Of a stretch of DNA of 64,000 bases, positions 52,231 to 60,609 are shown in pieces. The DNA lies in assembly GCF_021390935.1 (NCBI RefSeq), contig NZ_JAJPUI010000006.1:1-64000 (forward strand), in the 5' to 3' direction. Within the stretch, counting starts at the first letter, position 1; each line of letters starts with the position of its first letter. Under the pieces are notes generated by a model. It saw nothing but the letters and a program-made list of their open reading frames with translations. It made no database searches and had not been told where the DNA came from. The DNA is from Streptomyces sp. CC228A (GTDB taxonomy: Bacteria > Actinomycetota > Actinomycetes > Streptomycetales > Streptomycetaceae). A program made the translations under genes and the position numbers.

Positions 52231-52757
52231 CCGCGCGTTCGGCTCCAGCGAAGTCGGCGGCAAAGGCCGCCGCGACACCTTCGCGAACTCCGCCGGTACC
52301 CACGCAGCACCTCGCCGAACTCTCCTGGCGGGTCATGGAGCAGGCCGGTGAGGATGTCCTCGTTTCGCGCGACGAGCTCCTGGCGAAGACACACGCGACA
52401 GAAAGCCAGTTCACCAGGCTGAAGGGCTACGTCCGCGATTACCTCACGATGGAAAAGGGAAAGGCGTTTCTCTCCTATCGAGGGGGCTACCTGATCACGG
52501 TGGACCCAGCGAAGATTGCCGAAAACCTCACCTGGCGACTGCGGCGGATCGATACGGAGCTCAGGCGGCTCCTGTCCGGATGGATCAATCCGCTCGGCGA
52601 GGATGTCCGAAACTACGAAGTCCTTGCCATGTATCAGGAGGACATAGGGCACATGCTGCGTGTCTCCGAGCGCATGCGTAAGGCGAGCGCAGCTATGCCC
52701 ACACCGGTGAAGGGTAAGGGAAAGAGCCGGCGCCGTGTGGCCGCCAGTCGGTCATAA
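52227..52757 (+). CDS. RacP-like winged-helix protein
   Basis: 176 aa. The N-terminus is basic (APAKSAAKAAATPSR). The core (DVLVSRDELLAKTHATESQF, RLKGYVRDYLTMEKGKAFLS) looks like a winged helix. Short proteins of this type are annotated RacP in Streptomyces mobile DNA. The stop-start overlap with the preceding gene implies joint function. Confidence 0.5.
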   Translation: MTARSAPAKSAAKAAATPSRTPPVPTQHLAELSWRVMEQAGEDVLVSRDELLAKTHATESQFTRLKGYVRDYLTMEKGKAFLSYRGGYLITVDPAKIAENLTWRLRRIDTELRRLLSGWINPLGEDVRNYEVLAMYQEDIGHMLRVSERMRKASAAMPTPVKGKGKSRRRVAASRS

Positions 52758-52787
52758 CGCCAGCCTCACCAGACACCCGCCAACAAC

Positions 52788-53561
52788 ATGACGCGATCAT
52801 CGCGCTCGGGCCCATCGAGCGCGCGATCTCTACACCGCGCGCTCGATGCGTTGGGGGCTGCACCGATCACCGATCCACAGGCCCGGCCACACGGCCCGCA
52901 CGTGGGTGACGAGCCGACGCTGCTCGGCGTGTTGCTCGCCAAGGCCGAGCTCGACGCCGCAGTCCGCGCCGACCCCAACCAAGATCCACCCGAGGGTCTC
53001 ATTGAGTTGATCAACGGGTACCGAGCCGTCGTGACACCCGACGGGCTCCGGGATACCTGGCTGCGGCTGATAGCTCTCCGCCTTGTCCGTACGGCTGTCG
53101 AGATGACCATGTGCGATGACACTGACGACCTATCTGAAGCGACCGCAGACGCATCCCTGGCAGCGGCGAATCTGGCCAATGCCTGCCGTCTCAGAAGACA
53201 CCTTCCAGCCGACATCACCGCCCTGGATGCCGCCCTGGATGCCGCCCTAAGATCAGCTGATCAGTTCTGCCGCGACGTTATGCGGACGCTGAATGCCATA
53301 CACCTGAGCGAAGACCGGGAATCACTCTTTGATCGAGAAGAACGCCGTACACGCAGCAAAGTATCACCGGCCTCCCGGCACAAACCTCCTGGAGTTAAGC
53401 GGGACCGTCCACCACAGGCGAAAGAATCGGTCCTGAGTGCACTTGCGAAATCCGAGCTTTACGACGTCGCCTCCAGGCTTCAGATCCCTGGACGTTCCGG
53501 AATGAACCGAGAGCAGCTCATCAGGGCGATTTCCAAAAAGGTCACCCAGGAAGATGGTTAA
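52788..53561 (+). CDS. Protein with C-terminal Rho_N/SAP-like domain
   Basis: 257 aa. The body is helical (LRDTWLRLIALRLVRTAVEM, SLAAANLANACRLRRHLPAD). The last 40 residues, SALAKSELYDVASRLQIPGR then SGMNREQLIRAISK, are a clear Rho-termination-factor N-terminal-type helix-extended-helix motif, a nucleic-acid-binding module. It lies 30 bp after the RacP-like gene and is the last gene before the right attachment repeat. Confidence 0.65.
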   Translation: MTRSSRSGPSSARSLHRALDALGAAPITDPQARPHGPHVGDEPTLLGVLLAKAELDAAVRADPNQDPPEGLIELINGYRAVVTPDGLRDTWLRLIALRLVRTAVEMTMCDDTDDLSEATADASLAAANLANACRLRRHLPADITALDAALDAALRSADQFCRDVMRTLNAIHLSEDRESLFDREERRTRSKVSPASRHKPPGVKRDRPPQAKESVLSALAKSELYDVASRLQIPGRSGMNREQLIRAISKKVTQEDG

Positions 53562-54112
53562 CAACTAACCCACATAGCACCCACGCGTGAAGTTCAGCGT
53601 CGCGGGATCCCGATTTGAAATTCGGTTCATCCCCGGGATCCGGCGGCGGCTCTGGCCGCAGACCCGGAGCACACAGCAGGCTCCGCCCGTACAAGCGGTC
53701 AGCCGGGAGATGCGCGCCCCGTTCGGGGACGAGCAGGGTGCCCTCCCTCGACTGGGCGTCCATCGTCCGGAGACCGACCAGTGCAGATGGGCGACGCAGG
53801 CTTCGGCGCTTTCTTGCGCTGCACCGTTGAGGCCGAGGACGCCCACGCGGCACGAGCCGAGGAGCGGGCAGTAGCCAGCGTGTGACTGCCGGTCGCTGTG
53901 CCGGACTGACCCTCCGGGCAAAATCGCTTCCGCAATGCGACTCACCGGTGCGGCACGGATACGGGCTGCGGCCACAGCACCCAGATGCTGGGAGAAACCC
54001 GGGAGATGATCTTCTCCCAAAGACCGCGCGAGCCCACGCCACACCAACCCGGGCCAAGCCTCTGACCTGGATTTTTACCAAGGTCGCAGGTGTCGATCTT
54101 GCCCGGACCTCA
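53562..54112. other. Right end of the island, no clear gene
   Basis: 551 bp. A short rightward GTG frame (53781-53884, QMGDAGFGAFLRC) may be a gene remnant. The doubled CCCGATTTGAAATTCGG/ATCCCCGGGATCC neighbourhood near 53607-53640 is partly symmetric. Sequence just before the repeat (TTTTTACCAAGGTCGCAGG) is AT-richer, as expected for an attachment-site arm. Confidence 0.35.
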
Positions 54113-54155
54113 TTCGGGACGAAGAGGTCGTGGGTTCAAATCCCGCCACCCCGAC
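54113..54155 (+). repeat. Attachment site, distal copy (43-bp direct repeat)
   Basis: Exact copy of 36248-36290, the 3' part of tRNA-Pro without its 5' half, so it is not a functional tRNA gene. With the first copy it delimits an element of about 17.9 kb. Confidence 0.9.
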
Positions 54156-54163
54156 AGCCAGTA

Positions 54164-54215
54164 AAACCACTCAGGGGCCTGATCCGAGACATCGGATCAG
54201 GCCCCTGAGTGGTTT
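54164..54215 (+). terminator. Strong hairpin, original tRNA-Pro terminator
   Basis: AAACCACTCAGGGGCCTGAT-CCGA and its exact complement form a 24-bp stem with a 4-base loop, ending GGTTT. It lies 8 bp after the distal repeat and resembles the hairpin after the intact tRNA. This is probably the chromosomal terminator of tRNA-Pro before the island inserted. Confidence 0.75.
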
Positions 54216-54409
54216 CCGGGGTCGGTTGGGGAGCCGACTCCGGGAGCGGGTCAGGAGCCGTCGGCAGCCGAGGGCCTGCGCTGGGCTTCGAGGGTCTTCC
54301 GGCGAGCCCGCTCCACGGCCACGTCGAGCGCGACCGATTGCTGCGTTCCCCCCGGGAGCAATCCGGGAGAAGATCCCGACCAGCCTTCTGCCAGAGGGGA
54401 CCAGCGCAC

Positions 54410-54898
54410 ATGACCGACCAGTACAACCGGACCTGCGGGCGACCGACCCGTTCGGGGAGCCCGTGCAAGATCCGGATATCGGGGTCGGACGTGGCGTGCG
54501 GCACGCATGCCACGGAGCAGGACAAGGCGGTGGCCGAGGCTCATCGGCGCGGGTGGAACGAGGGCTACAAGTCCGAAGCGAGAGCAGCGCAAGCTTCTCC
54601 AAGTCCCGGATCGAAACGACTCGAGCAACGCGTCAAGGAGCTTGAAGAGCAGCTGGACGACGCGAAGCGCGTGTACGAGGTCGACGGCCATCAGGTCGTA
54701 GACGTTGGCGGGTACGCCTACCGCTGGTGTGGGAGCAAGCCACTCGAGGTCGGCGACCGAGTACTGCTGCCCGAGAACTACGTGAGCCGTATGAAGAACG
54801 GTCCCGGCCCCACCTTGGGCGTGGTGCGCAAGCTTGGCACCACCTACCAGGGACCGCTGTCGGACATCGTCGGGCGAGCTCCGGCTACCGGCGAGTAA
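54410..54898 (+). CDS. Hypothetical protein with N-terminal Cys/His cluster and coiled coil
   Basis: 162 aa from ATG with AGAGGGGACC upstream. The N-terminus RTCGRPTRSGSPCKIRISGS and CGTHA suggests a small zinc site (C, C, C, H). Residues about 60-80 (LEQRVKELEEQLDDAKRVYE) form a coiled coil. The C-terminal part (YAYRWCGSKPLEVGDRVLLP) looks like a beta-barrel fold. No family recognised. Confidence 0.6.
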   Translation: MTDQYNRTCGRPTRSGSPCKIRISGSDVACGTHATEQDKAVAEAHRRGWNEGYKSEARAAQASPSPGSKRLEQRVKELEEQLDDAKRVYEVDGHQVVDVGGYAYRWCGSKPLEVGDRVLLPENYVSRMKNGPGPTLGVVRKLGTTYQGPLSDIVGRAPATGE

Positions 54899-54946
54899 GC
54901 CAAGGGCTGCCGGCCTGCCCTTGGAGGCGCGCGGCGCATGCTTCCG

Positions 54947-55129
54947 ACCACCGAGGTGTCCGACTCACGATCGCCGGACACTTCCCGACCCAGGCATCGG
55001 CGAACTCGGCGAACCGCTCCAGGGCCGCGTCCTCGCTCGCCGCCGTGCCGACGGGCTTGAGGAGCTTGGCGATCTTGTCCCAGTCCTGGCGGGCGGCATA
55101 GCGGAAGGAGTTCCGCAGCAGGTGGATGG
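54947..55129 (-). mobile_element. IS256 (Mutator-type) transposase fragment
   Basis: The reverse strand reads IHLLRNSFRYAARQDWDKIA, KLLKPVGTAASEDAALERFA and EFADAWVGKCPAIV, typical of the C-terminal third of IS256-family transposases. Neither the start nor the catalytic core is present. It abuts the broken MFS gene, so a larger insertion and later deletion are likely. Confidence 0.8.
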
Positions 55130-55131
55130 GT

Positions 55132-55839
55132 GAAGGCGGTGGCGAGCAGGGCGAAGGGTCGGCTGCGTGCGGTGCGGTCGCCTCCTCCGGTCGGCTGTTC
55201 GGGGTGCTGGGGCTGCGGGGTGGGTGGCCAGGGGGCTCGGAGGGCGAGGCCGTGGGCGGGGAGGGTGATCGTGGCGAGGACGCAGGCCAGGACGAGGTAG
55301 GTGGTGCGCCAGTCGAGGTGTTCGGCGAGGGTGGCGGTAAGCGGGGCGAAGACGGTGGAGGCGAGGCCGCCGGCGAGGGTGACGATCGTGAGGGCGCGGA
55401 CGCGGTCCGGTCCCCACCACCGGGTCACGGCGGCGAAGGCGGGCTGGTAGAAGGTGGCGGCCATCGCGATGCCGGTCACGGCTCAGGCGGCGTGGAGGAT
55501 GGGGAGGTTGGGGGCGGCTGCCACGGCGAGTACGCCGATGACGGCGAGGGCGGAGCCTGCTGTCATGACCAGGTGCGGGCCGCGTCGGTCCAGGACGCGG
55601 CCGGTCGGCACACCTGCCGCCGCGGAGACGAGAAGGGCCGGGGAGAACGCGCCCGTCGTGGCGCCTGACGACCAGCTGGTGTCGGCCGTGATGCGGGAGT
55701 ACAGGACGGGGAAGGCGTAGGAGACGATCCCCCAGCCGGTGATCTGCGTCAGGCAGAGCGCCGGCAGCACGGCGCGGGGCCGCGACCGGACCCCCGTCCC
55801 GTTCGCGGCCCCGTCCGTCCGGGCGGTGAGGTCGGTCAC
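55132..55839 (-). pseudogene. MFS transporter, nonsense-mutated and truncated
   Basis: From the GTG at 55839 the protein reads ALCLTQITGWGIVSYAFPVL and GRVLDRRGPHLVMTAG, the first helices of a major facilitator. A TGA (55483-55485) stands where PILHAA-W-AVTGIAMAA would need Trp. The frame then continues FYQPAFAAVTRWWGPDRVRA through about helix 6 until it meets the IS256 fragment near 55132. Coupled by GTGA to the ArsO-like gene, so probably once an arsenic-locus exporter. Confidence 0.8.
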
Positions 55840-57212
55840 GATCCGCAGGGCGGCGCCTGGGTGGCGGTGCCGAGCTGGATCGGCGCCGGGGCGGGGGCGC
55901 AGCAGCCGCCGCCGTCGGTCTGCTGGTCGGTGTCGGGCTGGTCGAAGAGGCCGGCGCCGCCGCAGACTCCGGTCTCGGGCAGGACGAGTTCGACGCGTTC
56001 CGCCGACTCGTGGTCGCCGGCGAGGGCGGCGACGACGGAGCGGACCTGCTCGTAGCCGGTGAGGGCGAGGAAGGTCGGGGCGCGGCCGTAGGACTTCATG
56101 CCGACCAGGTAGACGCCCTGCTCGGGGTGGGAGAGCTCGTTCACGCCGTGCGGGTAGACGGTGCCGCAGGAGTGCTGGTTGGGGTCGATGAGCGGGGCGA
56201 GTTCGACGGGGGCCTGGAGGCGTTCGTCGAGGCCGAGGCGGAGTTCGGAGTGGAAGGACAGGTCGGGGCGGAAGCCGGTGAGGACGATGATCTCGTCGAC
56301 CGGGTCGAGGCGGCGGCCGTCCTCCGCCACCAGGACCAGGTGGCCTTCGTCGTCGCGCGCGATCTCCTCCGTACGGAAGCCGGTGACCGCGTCCGCGTGG
56401 CCCTCGTCCACGGCGGCCTTCGCTGCCAGGCCCAGCGCCCCACGTGCCGGGAGCTGGTCCGCCGTACCGCCGCCGAATGTCGACCCGGAGATGCCGCGGC
56501 GCAGGATCCACATTGCCTTCGTACCCACGCCATCCTCGGCCTTGGCCAGGTCCGCGAGGGCGGCGAGCGCGGTGAACGCCGAAGCGCCGGAGCCGATGAC
56601 GGCAGTACGGCGGCCCGCGTAACGGGCGCGGACGGCCGGGTCCTTGAGGTCGGGCACGCGGTACGAGACGCGGTCGGCCGCTGCCTTCTCGCCGAGCGCA
56701 GGGAGGCCGGAGGCGCCGGCCGGGCTCGGGGTGGACCAGGTGCCGGAGGCGTCGATGACCGCGCGGGCGGGGATCCGCTCCTCGCGTCCGTCGGCGTGGG
56801 TGACATGGACGACGAACGGCTGGGTCTCGCGGTCGGCGTCGACGATCCGGTCGCGGCCCGCGCGCGAGACGCCGGTGACCGTCGCTCCGTAGCGGACCTT
56901 GTCGCCGAGGATGTCGGCGAGCGGCTGGAGGTAGAGCTCCGCCCAGTCGCCGCCGGTCGGGTACGTCTTGGCGTCCGGCCTGACCCAGCCGGTGGGGGCC
57001 AGCAGCTTCTCGGCGGCCTGGTCGGTGACCTCGCCCCAGGTCGAGAACAGCCGCACGTGCGACCACTCGCGCACCGCCGCACCCGCGGCCGGCCCGGCCT
57101 CCAGGACCAGCGGTTCGAGACCGCGCTCGACGAGGTGGGCGGCGGCGGCCAGACCGGCGGGTCCGGCCCCGATCACGAGGACGGGCAGATGGTCGGTGGC
57201 GGTGGCGTTCAC
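55836..57212 (-). CDS. arsO: ArsO-like FAD/NAD(P) flavoprotein
   Basis: 458 aa. LVIGAGPAGLAAAAHLVERG binds FAD and TAVIGSGASAFTALAALADL binds NAD(P). HADGREERIPARAVIDASGT and LTGFRPDLSF complete the two-dinucleotide-fold pattern. The C-terminus has Cys-rich patches (ETGVCGGAGLF, GGGCCAPAPAP). Proteins of this type occur in actinobacterial ars operons and are named ArsO; the reaction is not settled. Divergent from a related pseudogene across a likely ArsR operator. Confidence 0.75.
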   Translation of the reverse strand: MNATATDHLPVLVIGAGPAGLAAAAHLVERGLEPLVLEAGPAAGAAVREWSHVRLFSTWGEVTDQAAEKLLAPTGWVRPDAKTYPTGGDWAELYLQPLADILGDKVRYGATVTGVSRAGRDRIVDADRETQPFVVHVTHADGREERIPARAVIDASGTWSTPSPAGASGLPALGEKAAADRVSYRVPDLKDPAVRARYAGRRTAVIGSGASAFTALAALADLAKAEDGVGTKAMWILRRGISGSTFGGGTADQLPARGALGLAAKAAVDEGHADAVTGFRTEEIARDDEGHLVLVAEDGRRLDPVDEIIVLTGFRPDLSFHSELRLGLDERLQAPVELAPLIDPNQHSCGTVYPHGVNELSHPEQGVYLVGMKSYGRAPTFLALTGYEQVRSVVAALAGDHESAERVELVLPETGVCGGAGLFDQPDTDQQTDGGGCCAPAPAPIQLGTATQAPPCGS

Positions 57213-57272
57213 GACGGTTCCCCTCTTTGTTTCGACGTCTGTCGATGGATTGCGCAGCCAGCATGCCTCCTG

Positions 57273-57308
57273 ATTCGATGCGCGTCAACATAGACATGGA
57301 TCGAATCT
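57273..57308. promoter_or_regulatory. Candidate ArsR operator at arsO
   Basis: The arms GATTCGAT and ATCGAATC flank GCGCGTCAACATAGACATGG. The inner GTCAACATAGACAT is identical to the core of the site at 58445-58476 before arsR. It lies between divergent arsO and the monooxygenase pseudogene. Confidence 0.7.
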
Positions 57309-57312
57309 GGGG

Positions 57313-58428
57313 GTGCTCATAGAGCGGGTCGACGTCGCCGTGGTCGGTGGCGGGCAGTCCGGGCTCGCCGCGGTCCACGCGCTGCGAGAGCGGGGGTTCA
57401 CGCCCGTCGTCCTGGAGGCGTCTGCGCAGGCCGCCGGCGCATGGCCGCACTACTACGACAGCCTCACGCTGTTCTCGCCGACCCGGTACAGCTCACTGCC
57501 GGGCCTGCCGTTCGGAGGTGACCCCGACCGCTACCCCCGCCGGGACGAGGTCGTCGACCACCTGCTGCGGTACGCCGAGCACCTGGACGCCGAGGTACGC
57601 ACGGGCCGGAGGGACGAGCAGGTGCGGGCCGACGGCGACGGGTTCCGGATCACGTTCACCGACGGCGCGGAACTCGGGGCGCGCGCCGTGGTCGCCGCGA
57701 CGGGCGGGTTCGGCCGGCCGCACCGGCCCACACTGCCGGGACTGGACTCCTTCACCGGCACCGTTCTGCACGTGTCGGAGTACCGCTCCCCCGAGGCGTT
57801 CGCCGGTCGGCGCGTCGTGGTCGTCGGGGCCGGGAACTTCGCCGTGCAGGTCGCCGCCGAGCTGTCCGGGCCGGCGAGGGTCAGCCTCGTCGGCCGCACC
57901 CCGGTCCGCTGGTTCCCGCAGCGGCCGCTGGGCGGGCGGGACCTTCACTTCTGACGGAAGGTCACCGGGTGGGGCATCGCGCCTCTCGGCCGGTTCCAGC
58001 GCACCCCGGCGACCATGGCCGTCATCGACGACGGCCGCTACCGGGCCACCCCCACGGCCGGGCCACCCCCACGGCCGGGCCACCCTCGCGGCCGGGCCAC
58101 CCCCGCGGCCGGGCGGCCCGACCTGGGCCCGATGTTCACGCGCCTCGACGGCCCGGAGGCGATCCGGCCGGACGGGACGGCCGAGCACGTGGACGCGATC
58201 GCCCTCGCCACCGAATACCGGCCCGACCTCACACACCTCGCACCGCTCGGAGCGCTGGACGACGGGGGAAGGCCCCTGCACCGGGACGGCGCGTCCACCG
58301 TCCGGCCAGGTCTCGCCTATGTGGGTCTTGCGTGGCAGCGGAGCCTGTCGCCGGCCTCCCTCCGCGGAGTGGGGCGAGATGCCCGGCGCGTCGCGCGGCG
58401 CCCGGCCCGGCGTCTGGAGCGGGCCTGA
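57313..58428 (+). pseudogene. Flavin monooxygenase with in-frame TGA and 17-bp repeat expansion
   Basis: The first part (VDVAVVGGGQSGLAAVHALR, VVVVGAGNFAVQVAAELSG) is a normal flavin-containing monooxygenase up to GGRDLHF. A TGA at 57952-57954 replaces the expected TGG; the frame continues VTGWGIAPLGRFQRTP to IALATEYRPDLTHLAPLGAL. The second half also contains four 17-bp repeats that add 17 codons (TPTAGPPPRPGHPRGRA). Related to the intact protein at 59474-60535. Probably inactive. Confidence 0.8.
58041..58108 (+). repeat. Four tandem 17-bp repeats
   Basis: The unit CCGGGCCACCCCCACGG occurs at 58041 and 58058 exactly, and with one to three changes at 58075 and 58092. Three extra units add 51 bp, so the surrounding frame is kept although one unit is not a multiple of three. 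Confidence 0.85.
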
Positions 58429-58444
58429 GCCCCTGGAGCGCTTG

Positions 58445-58476
58445 TTCGACATGTGTCAACATAGACATATGTCGAA
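58445..58476. promoter_or_regulatory. Candidate ArsR operator at arsR
   Basis: TTCGACATGTGTC (58445-58457) and GACATATGTCGAA (58464-58476) are inverted repeats with one mismatch. The arsR start codon (58469) is inside the right arm, so bound repressor would block both transcription and access to the start. It shares GTCAACATAGACAT with the arsO site. Confidence 0.75.
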
Positions 58477-58864
58477 CACCAAGGCGCTGCCCCTGCTCCA
58501 GCCCGAGGTCGAACCGTGCTGCCCGCCGCTGGACGAGCGCCCGCTGACGGCCGAGGAGGCCGAACGCACCGCCGTCATGTTCAAGGCGCTGGGGGATCCG
58601 GTCCGGCTGCGGCTGTTCTCGGCCGTCGCCTCCCACGAGGGCGGCGAGGCGTGCGTGTGCGACATCTCCGACGTCGGCGTCTCCCAACCGACGGTCTCCC
58701 ACCACCTGAAGAAGCTGAAGGAGGCCGGCCTGCTCTCCTCCGAGCGGCGCGGCACCTGGGTCTACTACCGCGTCGAGCCGGCCGTCCTCGCCGCCATGGG
58801 GCAACTGCTCACCAGGGCCGCAACGGTCTGGCGACCGGCGGCGACCAGCCCTGGAAGGCCATGA
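58469..58864 (+). CDS. arsR: ArsR-family metalloregulator
   Basis: 131 aa from ATG (MSNTKALPLLQPEVEPCCPP). The winged helix is DVGVSQPTVSHHLKKLKEAG with LGDPVRLRLFSAVA before it. EACVCDIS supplies the CxC arsenite ligands of helix alpha3, and EPCCPP near the N-terminus may add more. The last residues (TVWRPAATSPGRP) look extended beyond the normal end, consistent with disruption downstream. Confidence 0.85.
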   Translation: MSNTKALPLLQPEVEPCCPPLDERPLTAEEAERTAVMFKALGDPVRLRLFSAVASHEGGEACVCDISDVGVSQPTVSHHLKKLKEAGLLSSERRGTWVYYRVEPAVLAAMGQLLTRAATVWRPAATSPGRP

Positions 58865-59450
58865 CGGCGTCGGCTCCGGCGCCGTGGAGAACGCGCTGAA
58901 GCGCTGGATGGAGCAGTACCGGCAAGCCTGCCCGGGAGTGCAGCTCGTCTACAACCCGCTCGTCCGGCGCCGGCGTCGCGCAGGTCCAGCGCGGGGCCAC
59001 CGCCTTCGGCGGCACCGACGAGGCGCTGTCGGACGACGGCCGCGTGCCGACCGAGGACGGGGCGGTCGGCTGCTTCGAGCTGTCCTTCGCCGCCGAGCGG
59101 ATGATCCACACGGTGCTCGTCGACACGGGTGCCTCCCACCCGGTGGCGCCCGGCACCGAGAGAGCGCCTTGGCGGGCATCGCGGAGGCAGAGGCGGTCGG
59201 CGAGGGCAGGGACCTGACGCTGCAGCGCGACTACGAGACCTCCGCGGACGGCGCGTACCCGCTCGTCCTCGTCACGTACGAGATCGTCTGCGACACCGGC
59301 AACAAGCCGGAGAGCCGTCCGGCGCTCAGGTCCTTCCTCACCTGCACGGCGAGCGAGGAAGGGCAGGGACAGCTGCACTCGATCCCCTACGCGCCGCTGC
59401 CCGCCAAGGCGGCCGCCCGGGTCCGCGAGGTCGTCGCCACGCTCTCCTGA
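58862..59450 (+). pseudogene. pstS-like phosphate-binding protein remnant
   Basis: AVENALKRWMEQYRQACPGV then LVYNPL matches the start of the mature PstS domain. The next block (SGAGVAQVQRGATAFGGTDE) is in another frame, and a third block (DYETSADGAYPLVLVTYEIV, QLHSIPYAPLPAKAAARVRE) is the C-terminus. The middle is deleted or replaced. Phosphate-binding proteins occur in some arsenate-resistance islands; here it is dead. Confidence 0.75.
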
Positions 59451-59473
59451 CGCTCCGGAGCGGCTTCCCGCGG

Positions 59474-60535
59474 TCAGCGCGGGCCGAGCAGTTCGGCGAT
59501 CGCGCGGGCGGCTTCGCGGGCCGGGCGGCCGACGCCGATGAGGGTGGCGGAGGCGGGGCCGGTCCAGTCGCCGTAGCCGAGGAGGTGGAGGCGCGGTTCC
59601 CGCAGCGCCCGGGTGCCCGCCGTGGAGATGCGGCCCTGCGGGCCGCGCAGGCCCAGCGGGGCGAGGTGGGAGAGGGCCGGGCGGAAGCCGGTGCACCAGA
59701 CGATCGCGTCCGCTTCCGCGGCCGTGCCGTCGGCCCATTCCACACCGGTCGCGGTGAGGCGGGTGAACATCGGCTGGGCCTTGAGGAGGCCGGCGTCGCG
59801 GGCCTCGCGAACGGGCGGGACAGCGACGATGTCGCCGAGCGAGGCGACTCCCCCGGTGTCGTCGCGACGCTCGTCGAGGGCGCGGCGGCGGGCGGTCGCC
59901 GCGTCGAAGAGGGCGCGGCCGTCGATGTCGTCGGCGAGGAAGCGGGCGGGCCGCCGGGTGACCCAGGTCAGCTCGGTCTCGTATGCGAGGTCGGCGGCGA
60001 TCTGGGCGCCCGAGTTCCCGCCCCCGACCACGATCACCTTCTGGCCCGCGAAGTCGCCGGGGCGGCGGTACTCCACCGTGTGGAGCTGGGCGCCCCGGAA
60101 CTCGGTGCGGCCGGGGACGGCGGGCATGAAGGGGCGCCACCAGGTGCCGGTGGCGCTGATGACGGTGCGGGCACGCCAGGCCCCGGCGGCGCTCTCCACG
60201 CGCAGGTACTCGCCGTCGCGGTGGACCCCTTCGACGCGTACGGGCCGGACGGCCGGGAGTCCGTAGCGCTGCTCGCAGTCGGCGAGGTACGAGACGACGT
60301 GGTCGGCGTCGGGGTACGTCTGGCCGGGCTGCGGGGGCATGAGGCGGCCGGGGAGCGAGGAGTACGCGGCCGGGGAGAACAGGCGCAGGGAGTCCCAGGT
60401 GTGCTGCCAGGCGCCGCCGGGCGTGCTCTGGGCGTCGAGGACGACGAAGTCCAGGCCGAGGCGGCGCAGGTGGTAGCCCGCCGCGAGTCCGGCCTGGCCG
60501 CCGCCGATGACGACCGCGTCCAGCTGCCTGCCCAT
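59474..60535 (-). CDS. Flavin-containing monooxygenase of the ars locus
   Basis: 353 aa from MGRQLDAVVIGGGQAGLAAG. The FAD site GGGQAGLAAG, the FxGxxxHTxxY-like FRGAQLHTVEY and the NADPH site VIVVGGGNSGAQIAADLAYE are complete; WCTGFRPALSHLAPLG lies near the end. It is the intact counterpart of the pseudogene at 57313-58428. Likely role: oxidation of an arsenic or thiol compound; the substrate is unproven. Upstream acr3 runs in the same direction with a 74-bp gap. Confidence 0.82.
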   Translation of the reverse strand: MGRQLDAVVIGGGQAGLAAGYHLRRLGLDFVVLDAQSTPGGAWQHTWDSLRLFSPAAYSSLPGRLMPPQPGQTYPDADHVVSYLADCEQRYGLPAVRPVRVEGVHRDGEYLRVESAAGAWRARTVISATGTWWRPFMPAVPGRTEFRGAQLHTVEYRRPGDFAGQKVIVVGGGNSGAQIAADLAYETELTWVTRRPARFLADDIDGRALFDAATARRRALDERRDDTGGVASLGDIVAVPPVREARDAGLLKAQPMFTRLTATGVEWADGTAAEADAIVWCTGFRPALSHLAPLGLRGPQGRISTAGTRALREPRLHLLGYGDWTGPASATLIGVGRPAREAARAIAELLGPR

Positions 60536-60609
60536 GTCCCGGCGTTCCCTTCCTGCACGGTTGCCCCGCCTGTGTGCGGCGGGGCAACCGGATGACGGCA
60601 TGCGGCGGT

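Noticed and set aside
57952..57954. Selenocysteine or programmed readthrough at the in-frame TGA
   Set aside because: The expected residue is Trp, there is no SECIS-like element that I can see, and a neighbouring gene has the same kind of lesion; mutation is simpler.
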